From positions 1 to 64,000 of the forward strand of contig JAKARI010000013.1 of the NCBI GenBank assembly GCA_021819245.1: DNA of 64,000 nucleotides, read 5' to 3'. Shown in pieces: positions 62,366-64,000 of the stretch. This stretch comes from Pseudomonadota bacterium. Lineage in GTDB: Bacteria; Pseudomonadota; Gammaproteobacteria; Acidiferrobacterales; Acidiferrobacteraceae. The notes beneath the pieces were generated by a model. It worked only from the letters and a program-made list of their open reading frames with translations, had not been told where the DNA came from and did not search any database. A program made the translations under genes and the position numbers. Positions within the stretch are counted from its first letter, which is position 1. Each line of letters opens with the position of its first letter.

Positions 62366-63231
62366 GCGTCCTCGTCCATCGCGGCACGCGCGTACTGTGC
62401 CAGGGATTTACGGGTAAGCAGGGGACCTTCCATTGTGAGCAGGCCCTCGCGTACGGGACCGATATCGTCGGCGGGGTCACCCCGGGCAAGGGCGGCACGC
62501 GCCACCTCGAGCGCCCGGTGTTCGATACCGTGGCCGAGGCCGTAGCCGCCGTAGAGCCGGATGCCTCGGTGATTTATGTGCCGGCGCCGATGGCCGCGGA
62601 TGCCATTCTCGAGGCCGCCTCCGCCGGTATCGGCCTTGTCGTCTGCATCACGGAGGGCATCCCGGTGGCCGACATGGTGCGCGTCAAGGCGCTCCTGCCG
62701 GCCACCACGCGCCTCATAGGGCCGAACTGCCCGGGGGTCATCACGCCCGGCGAGTGCAAGATCGGCATCATGCCCGGGGCCATCCATAGCCGCGGTGTCA
62801 TCGGCATCGTATCGCGTTCCGGCACGCTGACCTATGAGGCGGTGGCGCAGACCACCGCCGCAGGGCTCGGCCAGACGACATGCCTTGGCATCGGCGGCGA
62901 TCCCGTGCATGGCCTGGGCTTTATCGATGCCCTGGGGCTTTTTCAGGGCGATGCGGCCACCGAGGGGATCCTTTTGGTCGGCGAGATCGGCGGGACGGAA
63001 GAAGAACAGGCCGCAGACTACATCCGCGCGCATGTCACGAAGCCCGTCGTCGCCTATATCGCCGGCACCACGGCCCCGCCCGGACGGCGCATGGGGCATG
63101 CCGGCGCGGTCATATCCGGGGGGCTTGGCACCGCCTCGGCCAAAAAGGCCGCGCTCGCGCAGAGCGGCGTGACGGTGGTCGAGTCCCCGGCGCGCATGGG
63201 GTATGCGATGGCGCAGGCCCTGGCGCGCTGA
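62362..63231 (+). CDS. sucD: Succinyl-CoA ligase alpha subunit
   Basis: The CoA-binding Rossmann domain begins [23 protein letters not shown], with [13 protein letters not shown] and [20 protein letters not shown]. The phosphorylated His is in [20 protein letters not shown] 62362 overlaps the sucC stop and gives 289 residues, the usual length. The stop shares one base with the nadE ATG. Confidence 0.96.
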   Translation: MSVLVHRGTRVLCQGFTGKQGTFHCEQALAYGTDIVGGVTPGKGGTRHLERPVFDTVAEAVAAVEPDASVIYVPAPMAADAILEAASAGIGLVVCITEGIPVADMVRVKALLPATTRLIGPNCPGVITPGECKIGIMPGAIHSRGVIGIVSRSGTLTYEAVAQTTAAGLGQTTCLGIGGDPVHGLGFIDALGLFQGDAATEGILLVGEIGGTEEEQAADYIRAHVTKPVVAYIAGTTAPPGRRMGHAGAVISGGLGTASAKKAALAQSGVTVVESPARMGYAMAQALAR

Positions 63232-64000
63232 TGGTGACCGTGGCGCTCTGCCAGATGCGCTGCGCCGTCGGCGATATCGCCGGCAATGCGCGCCGCATGG
63301 GCTCATACGCGCGCGAGGCGCGCGCGAAACACGGCGCCGATCTCATCGCCTTTCCGGAGCTCGCCATTACCGGGTATCCGCCCGAGGATCTGCTCTTGCG
63401 CGCCGACTTCGTGCAGCAGGCGCGCGCGGCGGTCTGGGATCTCGCGGCCCAATGCCCCGATATCGATATGCTGGTGGGTCTGCCCTGGGCGGAGGAGGGG
63501 CGACTTTACAATGCGGTAGCCTGGGTGCATGCGGGCCTCATCGCCGACATCTACCGCAAGCAGATGCTGCCGAATTATGGCGTATTCGATGAGCGCCGGT
63601 ATTTTTCCGCCGGTGATCGCCCGCTGGTGCGCACAATCGGCGCCAATGCCATTGGTGTGACCATCTGCGAGGACCTGTGGGAGCCGGGCCCGGTGGCGGC
63701 TGCCGCGGCCGCGGGGGCGCATACCCTCATCAACATCAATGCCTCCCCCTATCATCGCGCCAAGGAGCTCTTGCGCGTGCAGGTGGCGGCATCGCGCATT
63801 CAGGAAAGCGGCGTGGCGCTTGCCTACGTCAATATGGTCGGCGCGCAAGATGAGCTCGTATTCGATGGCATGTCGTTTGTCATGGATGGCCAGGGCCGGG
63901 TGGTCGGGCGCGCCGCGGCCTTTCACGAGGCCCTTATCATAACGCGCCTCGATGCCGGCGGCGCGCCGGCAGCCGGTCCCATGGCCGATTGGCCTAGCGG
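63231..64000 (+). CDS. nadE: Glutamine-dependent NAD+ synthetase, N-terminal part (cut by window end)
   Basis: The frame begins at ATG 63231, in a TGATG junction with sucD, and runs off the right edge, so it is absent from the ORF track. The visible 256 residues are the nitrilase-like glutaminase domain: VALCQMRCAVGDIAGNARRM, LIAFPELAITGYPPEDLLLR (catalytic Glu), YRKQMLPNYGVFDERRYF (Lys) and VTICEDLWEPGPV (Cys). The synthetase domain should follow outside the window. It amidates nicotinate adenine dinucleotide to NAD+ using glutamine. Confidence 0.93.
   Translation, partial: MVTVALCQMRCAVGDIAGNARRMGSYAREARAKHGADLIAFPELAITGYPPEDLLLRADFVQQARAAVWDLAAQCPDIDMLVGLPWAEEGRLYNAVAWVHAGLIADIYRKQMLPNYGVFDERRYFSAGDRPLVRTIGANAIGVTICEDLWEPGPVAAAAAAGAHTLININASPYHRAKELLRVQVAASRIQESGVALAYVNMVGAQDELVFDGMSFVMDGQGRVVGRAAAFHEALIITRLDAGGAPAAGPMADWPS

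Overview
This is a gene-dense, GC-rich stretch of bacterial chromosome with no tRNA, rRNA, insertion sequence, prophage or CRISPR array that I can see. Several gene orders match Gammaproteobacteria: rpsP-rimM-trmD-rplS; rluE-nudJ-mnmA-purB divergent from icd; and csp/clpS-clpA/infA-aat. Together with an Isp-type [NiFe] hydrogenase and trehalose genes, this suggests an autotrophic or mixotrophic, possibly acidophilic sulfur/iron-oxidising gammaproteobacterium of the Acidiferrobacter kind. The genus is an inference; no marker here proves it.

Layout. Positions 1-5192 hold housekeeping genes: an acidic repeat tail (probably ScpB), rluB, an endonuclease-III-like glycosylase, mlaA, the rpsP-rimM-trmD-rplS operon and xerD. 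Positions 5197-18546 hold an unknown membrane protein, a structured non-coding stretch, a patatin-like phospholipase, a GGDEF/EAL protein, rep helicase, trehalose synthesis (otsB-otsA with a small, possibly decayed membrane gene between), dacB, gltA, a cold-shock gene and DAHP synthase.

After a terminator and about 670 bases without a gene comes the main accessory system, 19282-33908. It has fourteen same-strand genes, most overlapping or nearly touching: maturation protease, HupH-like protein, hydrogenase small subunit, Isp1, Isp2, large subunit, hypA, hypB, hypF, hypC, hypD, hypE, hypX and a nickel permease. This is close to a complete kit for a membrane-linked uptake hydrogenase: nickel import and insertion, CN and CO ligand synthesis (HypX makes CO from formyl-tetrahydrofolate in air), C-terminal processing, Tat export, and an electron exit through a b-type cytochrome and an HdrD-like iron-sulfur protein.

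Positions 33938-46644 hold rsmB, the agmatine-to-putrescine pair aguA/aguB, an esterase, a CsrA-like protein with an unusual insertion, DUF1015 and DUF3579 genes, pyrD, an rluF-like gene, ilvD, a CDGSH protein, a zinc-ribbon protein of unknown role and cbpA-cbpM. Positions 46677-57555 hold purB, a uracil-DNA-glycosylase-like gene in the usual place of hflD, mnmA, nudJ, rluE, icd, a second cold-shock gene, and an N-degron group (clpS, clpA, bpt, aat) with infA. The right end has a DUF482/GNAT protein, an outer-membrane factor with a lipoprotein adaptor but no pump gene, sucC-sucD, and the start of nadE cut by the window edge. gltA, icd and sucCD supply several TCA-cycle steps.

No clearly new system is evident. 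The points most worth a second look are the hydrogenase operon with hypX, the CsrA-like protein, the inverted repeats that enclose the stop codons of several convergent gene pairs, the structured non-coding segments, and the possible mechanosensitive-channel remnant inside the trehalose cluster.
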